Source: Trichormus sp. M33_DOE_039 (GTDB taxonomy: Bacteria; Cyanobacteriota; Cyanobacteriia; Cyanobacteriales; Nostocaceae). Taken from it: 51,819 bases of DNA. Made by a program: the position numbers and the translations under genes. A model generated the notes under the pieces. The model saw only the letters and a program-made list of their open reading frames with translations, was not told where the DNA came from and searched no databases. The DNA is taken from the NCBI GenBank assembly GCA_015296085.1, contig DVDT01000059.1, forward strand, positions 1 through 51,819, given 5' to 3'. Shown here piece by piece: positions 42,566-51,517 of this stretch; within the stretch, counting starts at the first letter, position 1; each line of letters begins with the position of its first letter.

Positions 42566-43186
42566 TTAATTTTGTACTAAGGATTCCCTAGACTGTTTAT
42601 GACAGTTATCAGACCCACCCTTCGCTTGATTGGTGGGAGTTTTTAATTTGGGACTGGGGATTTGGGATTGTGAATTGCCCTTTGGGGTAGGGTTTGTAGT
42701 TGAGCATTGAACTTGAGAACCTACCCAAACAATTCGCCAAATCGGGGGCGAATTTGATAGGAGCGATCGCCCGAAGCTATTCATCTCTAATCTATATTTC
42801 ACCACCTCAGATGCAGCACCCTGCGAGGTTGTTTGAATCACCATTACTAACGCCTGATGCGGCTGTGGATATGCAACCTCTATTTGGCGATCGCTTCTTG
42901 TGGGTTTGACATCATCCAAAAAATTTACAGCTAGTGTTTTTGGATCACTCCCCTGCACAGGAGAGTTAATATTTTCCAAAGGTATATTTTTATATTCAGC
43001 GCGTTCCAAGTCTTCCACCACTTCTTGAGTTTGTTGTACAGATGACAATTGTTGCGGTGGTTGAGGAATATTGATATTTTCTACAATTGGCATTGCGGTT
43101 TGATGCTGCATCATATAGAAACCAGCAGCAGCAGTAGCAAAAACACTGAGTATTAAAATCACGAAGAATTTCAGTTTTACTGACAT
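42566..43186 (-). CDS. Membrane-anchored or secreted protein of unknown function
   Basis: 206 residues with an N-terminal hydrophobic helix (about 6-26) after a K-rich start, then a polar region with a small folded-looking middle (about 80-155; A-L-V-M-V-I-Q-T-T, P-P-I-W-R-I-V-W-V-G) and a low-complexity, proline/serine-rich tail. No family recognised. Convergent with the YlqD gene, ending 80 bases from it. Confidence 0.65.
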   Translation of the reverse strand: MSVKLKFFVILILSVFATAAAGFYMMQHQTAMPIVENINIPQPPQQLSSVQQTQEVVEDLERAEYKNIPLENINSPVQGSDPKTLAVNFLDDVKPTRSDRQIEVAYPQPHQALVMVIQTTSQGAASEVVKYRLEMNSFGRSLLSNSPPIWRIVWVGSQVQCSTTNPTPKGNSQSQIPSPKLKTPTNQAKGGSDNCHKQSRESLVQN

Positions 43187-43584
43187 AAAACTAAACAGGT
43201 ATTTTTCAAATCAATAGCCAAAAGCTAAAACTCTAAACTTTATGATTTTTTAACTATCTTCAGATGTTAACTTGATTTTCGACAACATAAGAGTCTGTAA
43301 TAATTGGTCACAAGCAATACAAAACTATATAAAAACCTGGTGTGAATTGTGAAAAACTCATAAATTATTGAGCGATCGCCAGCACCAAAAGCGAATTAGC
43401 ATGAAAGCATAGACATAAAGGTCGCCAGGATGTTCCAAGGAAGCAGGGCATAGTCCCCAGTCCCTAGTCTCCAGTCTCCGGTTTAAAATAGAAAATCTTA
43501 ACGATAAAACTCTCTAGCCAAGATACAATTCGATCTGGCAAAAGCTGTTAAAGTCCATAAACCCATTGATTCTAGAACCACCAT
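43187..43584. other. 398-base divergent promoter region
   Basis: Between the membrane-anchored protein (minus) and the dehydrogenase E2 gene (plus). One HIP1 site and CCCCAGTCCC-type low-complexity sequence; no gene or clear operator seen. Confidence 0.4.
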
Positions 43585-44880
43585 ATGAGCATTCACGAAA
43601 TATTCATGCCAGCCCTGAGTTCCACCATGACTGAAGGTAAAATCGTTTCCTGGGTAAAATCGCCAGGAGACAAAGTGGAAAAAGGCGAAACAGTGGTGGT
43701 TGTGGAGTCAGATAAGGCAGATATGGATGTAGAAACCTTCTATGAAGGGTATCTCGCACATATCGTAGTGCAAGCCGGTAACAGCGCGCCTGTAGGAGCG
43801 GCGATCGCTTATGTTGCTGAAACTGAAGCCGAAATTGAAGCAGCCAAATCTATGGGCAATTCCGGTGGCGCGGCAGCTGCTACCCCTACCCCTGAACCAA
43901 TTCCAGCTACCATTTCAGTAGGTGCAACCAGTACAGTATCTCAAAATGGCTCTAACCACAAAGAAGGTAGACTCGTAGCATCGCCAAGGGCGCGAAAGTT
44001 AGCCAAAGAACTAAAAGTAGATTTGAACAGCCTCAAAGGTAGTGGCCCTCACGGTCGGATTGTCGCTGATGATGTTGAATCTGCTACTGGTAAAACTCCT
44101 GCACCTGCTGCTCCCACGACTCCCGCACCAAGTATTGCTCCAGTCGCAACCCCAGCACCTCGGACGGCTGCACCCGCACCCACACCTGCACCAGTAGCAG
44201 CCGTTCCCGGTCAAATTGCCCCATTCAACACTCTGCAAAATGCCGTCATTCGGAATATGGTTGCTAGCCTAGCAGTACCAGAATTCCGTGTGGGTTATAC
44301 AATCACCACTGATGGATTAGACAAACTTTACAAACAAATTAAATCCAAGGGCGTAACGATGACAGCCCTGCTGGCGAAAGCGGTAGCAGTGACGTTACAA
44401 AAACACCCACTTTTAAATGCTAGTTATTCAGATCAAGGTGTTGTTTACCACTCCGACATCAATATTTCTGTAGCTGTAGCAATGGATGACGGCGGTTTAA
44501 TTACACCCGTATTAAAAAATGCTGATCAAGTAGACATTTACTCACTCTCACGCAACTGGAAATCTCTTGTAGATCGCGCCAGATCTAAACAACTGCAACC
44601 AGATGAATACAACAGTGGGACTTTCACCCTGTCCAACTTAGGAATGTTTGGTGTAGATACATTCGATGCCATTTTACCCCCCGGACAAGGTTCTATTTTA
44701 GCGATCGGTGCATCTCGTCCCCAAGTTGTAGCCAGCCCAGATGGTTTATTTGCAGTCCGCCAACAAATGCAGGTCAATATCACTTGCGACCACCGCATTA
44801 TTTACGGCGCACACGCAGCAGCGTTTTTACAAGATTTAGCTAAATTGATTGAAACTGACGCTCAATCTTTGACGCTTTAA
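43585..44880 (+). CDS. Dihydrolipoamide acetyltransferase (pyruvate dehydrogenase E2)
   Basis: 431 residues: lipoyl domain (1-77; lipoyl lysine K44 in S-D-K-A-D-M-D-V-E), proline/alanine-rich linker, E1/E3-binding domain (about 131-168; A-S-P-R-A-R-K-L-A-K-E), second linker rich in A-P-T, and catalytic domain (about 210-431; D-H-R-I-I-Y-G-A, with histidine and the position after it changed to I-I-Y). Transfers acetyl from E1 to coenzyme A in the pyruvate dehydrogenase complex. Length and D-K-A-D-M-D-V-E motif match the cyanobacterial enzyme. Monocistronic; a repeat follows. Confidence 0.93.
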   Translation: MSIHEIFMPALSSTMTEGKIVSWVKSPGDKVEKGETVVVVESDKADMDVETFYEGYLAHIVVQAGNSAPVGAAIAYVAETEAEIEAAKSMGNSGGAAAATPTPEPIPATISVGATSTVSQNGSNHKEGRLVASPRARKLAKELKVDLNSLKGSGPHGRIVADDVESATGKTPAPAAPTTPAPSIAPVATPAPRTAAPAPTPAPVAAVPGQIAPFNTLQNAVIRNMVASLAVPEFRVGYTITTDGLDKLYKQIKSKGVTMTALLAKAVAVTLQKHPLLNASYSDQGVVYHSDINISVAVAMDDGGLITPVLKNADQVDIYSLSRNWKSLVDRARSKQLQPDEYNSGTFTLSNLGMFGVDTFDAILPPGQGSILAIGASRPQVVASPDGLFAVRQQMQVNITCDHRIIYGAHAAAFLQDLAKLIETDAQSLTL

Positions 44881-44945
44881 GGGAACAGGTGACAGATAAA
44901 CTGAGGTGTACACACAAGTCTGAACGCCTGATCCAGCATCGTTAT

Positions 44946-45072
44946 GATCCCCCCTAACCCCCCTTGAGAAAGGGGGGAACAAGAAAACAATCAAAGTCCA
45001 CGGCAGTTGCTTTAAGTCGGCAGAGCCGCCCAACGCACTGCCTCCCCTTTTTAAAGGGGATTTAGGGGGCTC
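44946..45072. repeat. GATCCCCC-type inverted-repeat element
   Basis: Begins GATCCCCCCTAACCCCCC and ends with AAGGGGATTTAGGGGGCTC; the middle carries an AGTCGGCAGAGCCGCC segment. Same family as 47,055-47,130, 50,816-50,890 and 51,301-51,383. It fills much of the 349-base gap between the E2 gene and hcp. Confidence 0.7.
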
Positions 45073-45159
45073 AAGCCACATTTTGCACTCATCAAAAAGA
45101 TGTGTGTACACAATAAGCTACAAGTTACGGAAAGAAAGACTATCACTTTTTCCCTACTC

Positions 45160-45173
45160 TTGACTTAGATCAA
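45160..45173. promoter_or_regulatory. FNR/CRP-family-like site upstream of hcp
   Basis: TTGAC-TTAG-ATCAA, extended to CTTGA...TCAAG, one base off the FNR consensus TTGAT-N4-ATCAA. It ends 56 bases before the hcp ATG. A weak -10 (TACGCT, about 45,196-45,201) would put the site centre near -41.5. Regulation by a CRP/FNR-type protein is inferred. Confidence 0.6.
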
Positions 45174-45229
45174 GGATTTCTCCACAAGCAAACAATACGC
45201 TGGAAGCATGAAGAGTTGAGAAAGAAACT

Positions 45230-46864
45230 ATGTTCTGTAACCAGTGTGAACAAACTACCCGTGGCGATGTCTGTCATCAGTGGGGAGCATGTGGTAAAAG
45301 TCCTGAAGTCGATGCTTTGCAAGATTTGTTAGTGCATTGTTTGCGGGGATTATCTCAAGTCGCGCTACAAGCTAAGTCTTTGGGAATTTCCAGCCGTGAT
45401 AGCGATGAGTTCACCTGTGAAATGCTCTTCTCCACGCTGACAAATGTGAACTTTGCCGCCGATGATTTTGTGGCGTTCATTAATCGCGCGATCGCTTTAC
45501 GTGATAGTCTCAAGTTACAAATTCAAGCTACAGGTAACGCTGTTGTTGATTCTGCAATTGCTAATTTTCAACCTGCTAGTAACCTCCAACAACAAATTCA
45601 GCAGGGAAAAGACTTAGAATTTGAGTTTATCAGTCAATCAGCTAAAAATATAGATATTTTCTCCCTCAAGCTGACAGTATTATATGGACTCAAAGGTGTA
45701 GCTGCTTATGCCTTCCATGCTTTGGAACTTAACCAGCATGATGAAGAACTCTACAGATTTTTCCATGAAGTGTTGGCGCACCTGGACGACCAAGATAAAA
45801 GCTTACAGCATTGGTTAGATTTAGCCCTGCAAGTTGGACAAATGAACCTGAAAGCAATGGAATTACTCGATGCTGGCAATACAGAAACCTTCGGTCATCC
45901 TACCCCGACATCTGTACCTCTGGGACATATTGCAGGTAAAGCCATCCTGGTTTCTGGACACGATTTATTAGCCTTGAAAGCGATTCTTGAACAAACAGTG
46001 GGAACTGATATTAAAGTTTATACCCACGGTGAATTACTGCCAGCACATGGATATCCCAAATTAAAGCAGACTTATCCGCACCTTTACGGACATTACGGTA
46101 CTGCATGGCAAAATCAAACACATGAATTTGAAAAATTTCCTGGTGCGATCGCCATGACTACTAATTGTCTCATGCCTCCCCATGAATCTTACAAACATAA
46201 GGTATTCACACTGGGGCCTGTTGGTTTTCCTGGTTTGCCAAATATCAGCATTCGTGACGTTTCGCCGATAATTGAGAAAGCTTTAGAACTACCGGGATTT
46301 GTGGATGAAAAAGACGGCGGTAATGTAACTACAGGTTTTGCGCGCAATGCCGTGTTGAGTGTCGCTGATACAGTAATTGAGGGAGTGAAGCAAGGTCAAA
46401 TCAAACACTTCTTCTTGGTTGGTGGTTGTGATGGTGCAAAACCAGGACGCAATTACTACACCGATTTAGTGGAACAAATGCCGAATGATTGTATTGTTTT
46501 AACGTTAGGTTGTGGCAAGTTCCGCTTCTTTGACAAAAATCTGGGTGATATCGGCGGAATTCCGCGACTCTTGGATTTAGGTCAATGTAACGATGCTTAC
46601 TCAGCGATTCAGATTGCTGTAGCTTTAGCTAATGCGTTTGGTGTCAGTGTCAATCAATTGCCATTATCTTTAGTATTGTCTTGGTATGAACAGAAAGCCA
46701 TTGCGGTTCTGTTGACACTGCTGCACCTTGGTATTCAAAATATCCGCATCGGCCCCACACTGCCGGCTTTCCTTACGCCTAATGTAGTGAAGTTACTGTC
46801 AGAAACCTACAATCTCAAGCTGATTACTACCCCCGAACAAGATTTAGCAGCGTGTTTGGCATAA
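45230..46864 (+). CDS. hcp: Hybrid cluster protein (hydroxylamine reductase)
   Basis: 544 residues. N-terminal cysteines C3, C6, C15 and C21 ligate the first iron-sulfur cluster; the C-terminal part carries the hybrid-cluster ligands (G-G-C-D-G-A-K, about 400; L-G-C-G-K-F-R, about 428; G-Q-C-N-D-A, about 455). Family members reduce hydroxylamine to ammonia and in enterics act as NO reductase or nitrosylase. Gene is monocistronic with an FNR-like site in front and a strong terminator behind. No NADH-dependent partner (hcr) is adjacent. Confidence 0.95.
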   Translation: MFCNQCEQTTRGDVCHQWGACGKSPEVDALQDLLVHCLRGLSQVALQAKSLGISSRDSDEFTCEMLFSTLTNVNFAADDFVAFINRAIALRDSLKLQIQATGNAVVDSAIANFQPASNLQQQIQQGKDLEFEFISQSAKNIDIFSLKLTVLYGLKGVAAYAFHALELNQHDEELYRFFHEVLAHLDDQDKSLQHWLDLALQVGQMNLKAMELLDAGNTETFGHPTPTSVPLGHIAGKAILVSGHDLLALKAILEQTVGTDIKVYTHGELLPAHGYPKLKQTYPHLYGHYGTAWQNQTHEFEKFPGAIAMTTNCLMPPHESYKHKVFTLGPVGFPGLPNISIRDVSPIIEKALELPGFVDEKDGGNVTTGFARNAVLSVADTVIEGVKQGQIKHFFLVGGCDGAKPGRNYYTDLVEQMPNDCIVLTLGCGKFRFFDKNLGDIGGIPRLLDLGQCNDAYSAIQIAVALANAFGVSVNQLPLSLVLSWYEQKAIAVLLTLLHLGIQNIRIGPTLPAFLTPNVVKLLSETYNLKLITTPEQDLAACLA

Positions 46865-46894
46865 ATCAATTAAATATTCTTCATGACAAACAAT

Positions 46895-46934
46895 AACCCT
46901 GATTTCTGCGAGAAGTCGGGGTTCTGCGTTTTTT
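46895..46934 (+). terminator. Rho-independent terminator of hcp
   Basis: 13-base stem AACCCTGATTTCT/AGAAGTCGGGGTT (with two G-T pairs), GCG loop, followed by CTGCGTTTTTT. Starts 31 bases after the hcp stop codon. Confidence 0.88.
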
Positions 46935-47012
46935 GGTGTTCAGAACTTGAATAGTGAAGATTGATACAAGCTAAATTATTAGTTAGCTCAATTTCTTTGC
47001 TGCGTGTCTAAG

Positions 47013-47173
47013 AGAATGTTTGAAAAGTCCCTAGTGATGTAGCAAATATTTTTAGATCCCCCTAAATCCCCCTTAAAAAGGGGGACTTTAATTCTGATTC
47101 CCCCCTTTTTAAGGGGGGTTAGGGGGGATCTGAATGTACTTAAAGTTACAGCCGAACACTTTTCAAACACCCT
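47013..47173. mobile_element. MITE-like element upstream of the LRR-ROCO-TIR gene
   Basis: 161 bases with 16-base terminal inverted repeats (AG, two variable bases, TGTTTGAAAAGT) and 5-base flanking duplications CTAAG (47008-47012 and 47174-47178). The interior is a GATCCCCC-type palindrome (47,055-47,130). It ends 43 bases before the next gene's ATG, so it may supply or disrupt its promoter. Confidence 0.75.
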
Positions 47174-47215
47174 CTAAGCAGCAACTCGTCGTCAGACCTG
47201 TGTAACAACCCCCAA

Positions 47216-50107
47216 ATGACTAACGAAGAACTGCTGCAAATTATTGCACAAGCTGCCAAAGACAATGTGACAGAATTAGACCTTTCTGGCAAAGGTTTAA
47301 AAACACTACCACCGGAAATTGGACAACTGGTCAACCTGCGATCGCTCAACCTTAGTAGTAATCAACTGAGCAGTCTGCCACCGAAAATTGTCCAACTGCT
47401 CAACCTACGATCGCTCAACCTCAACAGTAATAAACTGAGCAGTCTGCCATTAGAAATTGGACACCTGGTCAACCTGCAAACGCTCGACCTCTACAACAAT
47501 CAACTGAGCAGTCTGCCACCGGAATTTGGACAACTGGTCAAACTGCAAACGCTCGACCTCAGCAGTAATCAATTGAGCAGTCTGCCACTGGAAATTGTCC
47601 AACTGGTCAACCTGCAAACGCTCGACTTCAACTACAATCAACTGAGCAGTCTGCCACCGGAATTGAGACAACTGGTCAACCTGCAAACGCTCTACCTCAT
47701 CGGTAATCAACTGAGCAGTCTGCCACCGGAATTGGAACAACTGGTCAACCTACAATCGCTTGACCTCAGCTTTAATCAACTGAGCAGTCTGCCACCGGAA
47801 ATTGTCCAACTGGTCAACCTGCAAACGCTCTACCTCATTGCTAATCAACTGAGCAGTCTGCCACCGGAAATTCGGCAACTAAAAAACCTGAAAAAACTTG
47901 ATCTTCGTAGAAATCCAGTCCCCATTCCCCCAGAAATTTTGGGGTCGAAAGAATTGTATGAAGATCCTGGTGATGTAAATGAAATCCTTGATTTCTATTT
48001 CCGGGTACAAGACCCATCTGAAACCGAACCTTTATATGAAGCCAAATTCTTAATTGTTGGCGAAGGGGGAGCAGGTAAAACATCTTTAGCCAAGAAAATC
48101 AAAGACGAAAATTACCAACTCCAACCTAATGAAAAATCAACCGAAGGTATTGAGGTGATCCGTTGGCACTTTACCCAACCCAACGGTAAAGATTTTCGAG
48201 TGAATATCTGGGATTTTGGCGGACAGGAAATTTATCACCAAACTCATCAATTCTTTCTCAGCAAGCGTTCTCTCTATGCTTTATTAGCAGATGACCGCAG
48301 AGAAAACACAGATTTTTACTGGTGGATTAACGTTGTCAAACTCCTCAGCGATAATAGTCCAGTTCTGATCATCAAAAACGAAAAACAAGACCGTCAATGT
48401 GAAGTCAACGAACGCCAGTTGCGCGGACAATTCACCAATCTGGAAAAAATTCTGGCTACTAACTTAGAAAATAATCGCGGTTTAGCAGAAATTAAAGACG
48501 CAATTCAGCTTTACATCAGCAGACTTCCCCATGTTGGGACACCGCTACCAAAACTCTGGGTGAGAGTCAGAGCCGCATTAGAAAACTACTCCCGTAATTA
48601 CATCACCCAAGAAGAATACTGCAATCTTTGCCGAGTCAATAATTTAAAAGACCGCAAAGATATGCTGCGGTTGAGCAGCTATTTACACGACCTCGGTGTT
48701 TTTCTCCACTTCCAAGATGATGCCACACTCAAACACTACGTCATACTCAAACCAGAATGGGGAACTACTGCGGTTTACAAAGTTTTAGATAATGATACTG
48801 TCAAGCAAAACCTGGGTTGTTTTACACGAGATGACCTTAAAGATATTTGGCAAGATGATGAATATGCCGAAATGCGAGATGAACTGCTGCAATTAATGAT
48901 GCGGTTCAAATTGTGTTACGAAATTCCTAGTCGTCCCGGTACTTACATCACGCCGCAATTGCTTTCCATTGAACAACCTGATTATACCTGGGACGACACC
49001 AACAATTTAATACTTCGCTACACCTATGACTTCATGCCAAAAGGTATGATCACCCGTTTTATTGTGGAAACACACCCTTGGATTGAACAGCAAAAACTCG
49101 TTTGGAAAACAGGCGTTGTTCTCCACAAAGACCAAACCCGCGCCGAAGTCATAGAAAATTACAATCAACGAGAAATTAAAATCCGTGTAGCCGGAAACCG
49201 CAAAAAAGAACTCATGGCAGTTGTCACCCATGAACTAGAAAAAATCCACAATTCTTATGAACGTTTGCAATATCAAACTCTAGTTCCCTGTAACTGTGAA
49301 ATGTGCGTAAATCTGCCAATTCCTCATTTTTATTCTTTGGACTCACTCAACAAACGTTTAAACGCTCGTCGCTACCAAGTTGAGTGTGACAAAAGCTATC
49401 AGATGGTAGATGTTCGCAGGTTAATTGATGATGTGATGTTCACATCCGAACGAGAATATGGGGAAGTTAATCCTCAAGTTACACGCTTACAAAAGCAACT
49501 AGAACAAGAGAGGGAACAACCTAAAATGACTAATTCATCTATATCAGAATATGAAAAAGAGATTTTTATCTCTTATGCTTGGGGTGGAGAAAGTGAAACC
49601 TATGCCAATCGCTTAGACGAAGTTTTACAAGCCAAAGGTATCACTATCATTCGAGATAAGCGAGACTTGGGTTATAAAGGTCTAATCAAAGCTTTCATGA
49701 AAAAGATTGGACGCGGTAAATGTGTAATTGCTGTGATTAGTGATAAATATTTAAAATCACCTAACTGTATGTTTGAACTGGTGCAAATTGCTAATAACGG
49801 TGAATTTTATAACCGAATTTTCCCGATTATGTTAGCAGATGCCCAAATTTATAAACCTATTGAAAGAATTAAATATATTAAACATTGGGAAGACGAAATT
49901 CAACAATTAGAAGAAGCAATCAAAAGCGTTTCTCCTGCTAATTTACAGGGATTGAGAGAAGAAATAGATCAATATACCGAAATTCGCAAGACAATCGCCG
50001 AACTTACCAACCTGCTTAAAGATATGAACACCCTCACCCCCGACATTCACAGCGAGTCAGAATTTGAGGAATTATTGCAGGCGATTAGCAAGCGTTTAGA
50101 TGAGTAA
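47216..50107 (+). CDS. LRR-ROCO GTPase with C-terminal TIR domain
   Basis: 963 residues: about ten 23-residue leucine-rich repeats (about 17-245, N-Q-L-S-S-L-P-P-E), Roc GTPase (about 272-440; P-loop G-E-G-G-A-G-K-T, about 280-287; switch W-D-F-G-G-Q-E, about 332), COR region (about 450-740), short coiled coil, and a TIR domain (about 779-900; I-F-I-S-Y-A-W-G-G; the glutamate in M-F-E-L-V-Q is the likely catalytic residue). ROCO proteins are GTP-regulated dimers; bacterial TIR domains often cleave NAD+ in anti-phage systems. The LRR DNA repeats with a 69-base period almost unchanged. It stands alone. A sensor-switch-effector defence protein is inferred. Confidence 0.93.
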   Translation: MTNEELLQIIAQAAKDNVTELDLSGKGLKTLPPEIGQLVNLRSLNLSSNQLSSLPPKIVQLLNLRSLNLNSNKLSSLPLEIGHLVNLQTLDLYNNQLSSLPPEFGQLVKLQTLDLSSNQLSSLPLEIVQLVNLQTLDFNYNQLSSLPPELRQLVNLQTLYLIGNQLSSLPPELEQLVNLQSLDLSFNQLSSLPPEIVQLVNLQTLYLIANQLSSLPPEIRQLKNLKKLDLRRNPVPIPPEILGSKELYEDPGDVNEILDFYFRVQDPSETEPLYEAKFLIVGEGGAGKTSLAKKIKDENYQLQPNEKSTEGIEVIRWHFTQPNGKDFRVNIWDFGGQEIYHQTHQFFLSKRSLYALLADDRRENTDFYWWINVVKLLSDNSPVLIIKNEKQDRQCEVNERQLRGQFTNLEKILATNLENNRGLAEIKDAIQLYISRLPHVGTPLPKLWVRVRAALENYSRNYITQEEYCNLCRVNNLKDRKDMLRLSSYLHDLGVFLHFQDDATLKHYVILKPEWGTTAVYKVLDNDTVKQNLGCFTRDDLKDIWQDDEYAEMRDELLQLMMRFKLCYEIPSRPGTYITPQLLSIEQPDYTWDDTNNLILRYTYDFMPKGMITRFIVETHPWIEQQKLVWKTGVVLHKDQTRAEVIENYNQREIKIRVAGNRKKELMAVVTHELEKIHNSYERLQYQTLVPCNCEMCVNLPIPHFYSLDSLNKRLNARRYQVECDKSYQMVDVRRLIDDVMFTSEREYGEVNPQVTRLQKQLEQEREQPKMTNSSISEYEKEIFISYAWGGESETYANRLDEVLQAKGITIIRDKRDLGYKGLIKAFMKKIGRGKCVIAVISDKYLKSPNCMFELVQIANNGEFYNRIFPIMLADAQIYKPIERIKYIKHWEDEIQQLEEAIKSVSPANLQGLREEIDQYTEIRKTIAELTNLLKDMNTLTPDIHSESEFEELLQAISKRLDE

Positions 50108-50163
50108 AATTAGATGTCATGTAGGTTGAGTTGACGTAAAGATATCCAACACCAAAAATAAAT

Positions 50164-50190
50164 GTTGGGTTGCGCTACGCTTCACCCAAC
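50164..50190. terminator. Hairpin between convergent genes
   Basis: GTTGGGT and ACCCAAC arms around 13 bases (GCGCTACGCTTC type repeat), between the LRR-ROCO-TIR gene and the convergent coiled-coil gene. Also a common interspersed repeat, so function is uncertain. Confidence 0.5.
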
Positions 50191-50217
50191 CTACATTTCA
50201 CCGTCATCTGCTATAGT

Positions 50218-50604
50218 TCATGCCGTTGTTGTTGACTCCACAGGTGTCACCATAGACTTAGCTACTGATGGACGGGGTTTTTTTCGGTCTGATTTGCGCG
50301 TTCCACCAGCCATCCCATATTCATCACTATTTTTGCCATAGTGAGACGCAACACCTAATAAAATATGCTCAGAATAATCATTCAAAGCACGTTCCGCTTC
50401 TAGTAAGGCATTCTGCGTTTTTTCTACTATTGCTCGTGCTTGATTATAAGCTGCTAACTTGTCTCGTAAGTCACTAACCATATTTTTGTAAGCAGTGACT
50501 GACAAGCCATTACCAAAATCTAAGTCAGAGTTAATTGTCTGCAATCTTTCAATCCGACGTTCAGCTTTAGTCAGTGCAATTGAGTCTCGTCTCCTTTGCG
50601 ACAT
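50218..50604 (-). CDS. Coiled-coil protein of unknown function
   Basis: 128 residues, helical and charged throughout: basic start (S-Q-R-R-R-D-S-I-A-L), coiled coil (about 15-80), then a glycine/serine and lysine-rich tail (G-G-T-R-K-S-D-R-K-K-P-R-P). No known domain. The basic tail might bind nucleic acid. Convergent with the LRR-ROCO-TIR gene. Confidence 0.7.
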   Translation of the reverse strand: MSQRRRDSIALTKAERRIERLQTINSDLDFGNGLSVTAYKNMVSDLRDKLAAYNQARAIVEKTQNALLEAERALNDYSEHILLGVASHYGKNSDEYGMAGGTRKSDRKKPRPSVAKSMVTPVESTTTA

Positions 50605-50935
50605 AAGATTTTCCTTTTGGTAATGTAGTGAATATAGAGAACTAATTTTTTCACACTTAGTTCTTTAGCTACCACTAGAATACGCAATCAGCAGATGTAC
50701 TAGCTTGAGTAAAGCTACAGAATTTTTTAAGTATTTAGATTGAGCAGTTATAAGTAGATTTGCTGTTTAGATAAGGTATATGAGTTAAAAGAAACACCGT
50801 GTGCTAGTTGTTTTGATGCCTCTAAATCCCCTTTTTTAAGAGGGACTTTGAATCTATTCCCCCCTTTTTTAAGGGGGGTTAGGGGGGATCAAAACAATGT
50901 TTTCAAAGATTCTAGGCGGATAAACACTAGCAAAT
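50605..50935. other. 331-base interval carrying a repeat
   Basis: No gene supported. The promoter of the coiled-coil gene should be in the first 100 bases; bases 50,808-50,897 are a repeat element that ends 38 bases before the DUF559 gene. Confidence 0.45.
50808..50897. repeat. GATCCCCC-type element with 10-base terminal repeats
   Basis: TTGTTTTGAT (50808-50817) and its exact complement (50888-50897) enclose a TAAATCCCC...GGGGTTAGGGGGGATC palindrome with central CTTTGAATC. Same core as 47,055-47,130 but different ends. Confidence 0.65.
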
Positions 50936-51322
50936 ATGACTAAAAACCTCAAAACTGGTGATTTTCATTTACCTTACAATCCAAAGCTTGTAGAAAGAGC
51001 AAAAAAACTTCGCAAAAACATGACCCCAGCAGAAAAAAAGTTATGGTGTGAGTATCTGAAAGGTTTTCAATTTCGGGTTTTAAGACAACGACCAATTCAT
51101 CATTTTATAGTTGATTTCTACTGTCCCAATTTACAACTAGTCATTGAAATTGATGGGAATAGCCATTTTACAGATGAAGGTCAAGATTATGATATGGAGA
51201 GAACACAGATTCTGGAAGGCTATGGTTTGAGAGTTATTAGGTTTACAAATAGTCAAGTTTTAAATCAGTTTAATAGTGTGTGTCAGCAGATACAGGATTT
51301 GATCCCCCCTAACCCCCCTTAA
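50936..51322 (+). CDS. DUF559 (endonuclease-like) protein with repeat-derived C-terminus
   Basis: 128 residues. Motifs M-T-P-A-E-K-K-L-W (about 29-37), F-I-V-D-F-Y-C-P (about 58-65), L-V-I-E-I-D-G-N-S-H (about 69-78) and R-V-I-R-F-T-N are those of DUF559, a PD-(D/E)xK-type very-short-patch-repair-like nuclease family with conserved aspartates and E-I-D. The last six or seven residues (I-P-P-N-P-P) are encoded by the repeat at 51,301, so the original 3' end was replaced or read through. Likely stand-alone nuclease of unknown role. Confidence 0.85.
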   Translation: MTKNLKTGDFHLPYNPKLVERAKKLRKNMTPAEKKLWCEYLKGFQFRVLRQRPIHHFIVDFYCPNLQLVIEIDGNSHFTDEGQDYDMERTQILEGYGLRVIRFTNSQVLNQFNSVCQQIQDLIPPNPP

Positions 51323-51383
51323 AAAAGGGGGGAACAAGAAACAAAATCAAAGTCCCCCTTTTTAAGGGAGATTTAGGGGGATC
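51301..51383. repeat. GATCCCCC-type element overlapping a gene end
   Basis: Starts GATCCCCCCTAACCCCCC, ends with GGGAGATTTAGGGGGATC, centre GGAACAAGAAACAAAATC. It overlaps the last 22 bases of the DUF559 gene and supplies its stop codon. Confidence 0.7.
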
Positions 51384-51449
51384 TAGCCACATTTTCCACC
51401 TAGTACCCAGATATATGTACACTGTAGCTTTAAGGAAATAAGAAAAAAA

Positions 51450-51486
51450 TCAAAGTCCCCCTTTTTAAGGGGGATTTAGGGGGATC
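51450..51486. repeat. Half copy of the GATCCCCC element
   Basis: TCAAAGTCCCCCTTTTTAAG followed by GGGGATTTAGGGGGATC, i.e. the right half of the 51,301-51,383 element without its left half. Confidence 0.6.
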
Positions 51487-51517
51487 AGAGTTTCAATCAC
51501 AAGCCGCACATCCCGCA

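Noticed and set aside
47450-47740. 96-codon minus-strand frame opposite the LRR region
   Set aside because: It is the mirror of the 69-base LRR repeats; repeated frames stay open by periodicity.
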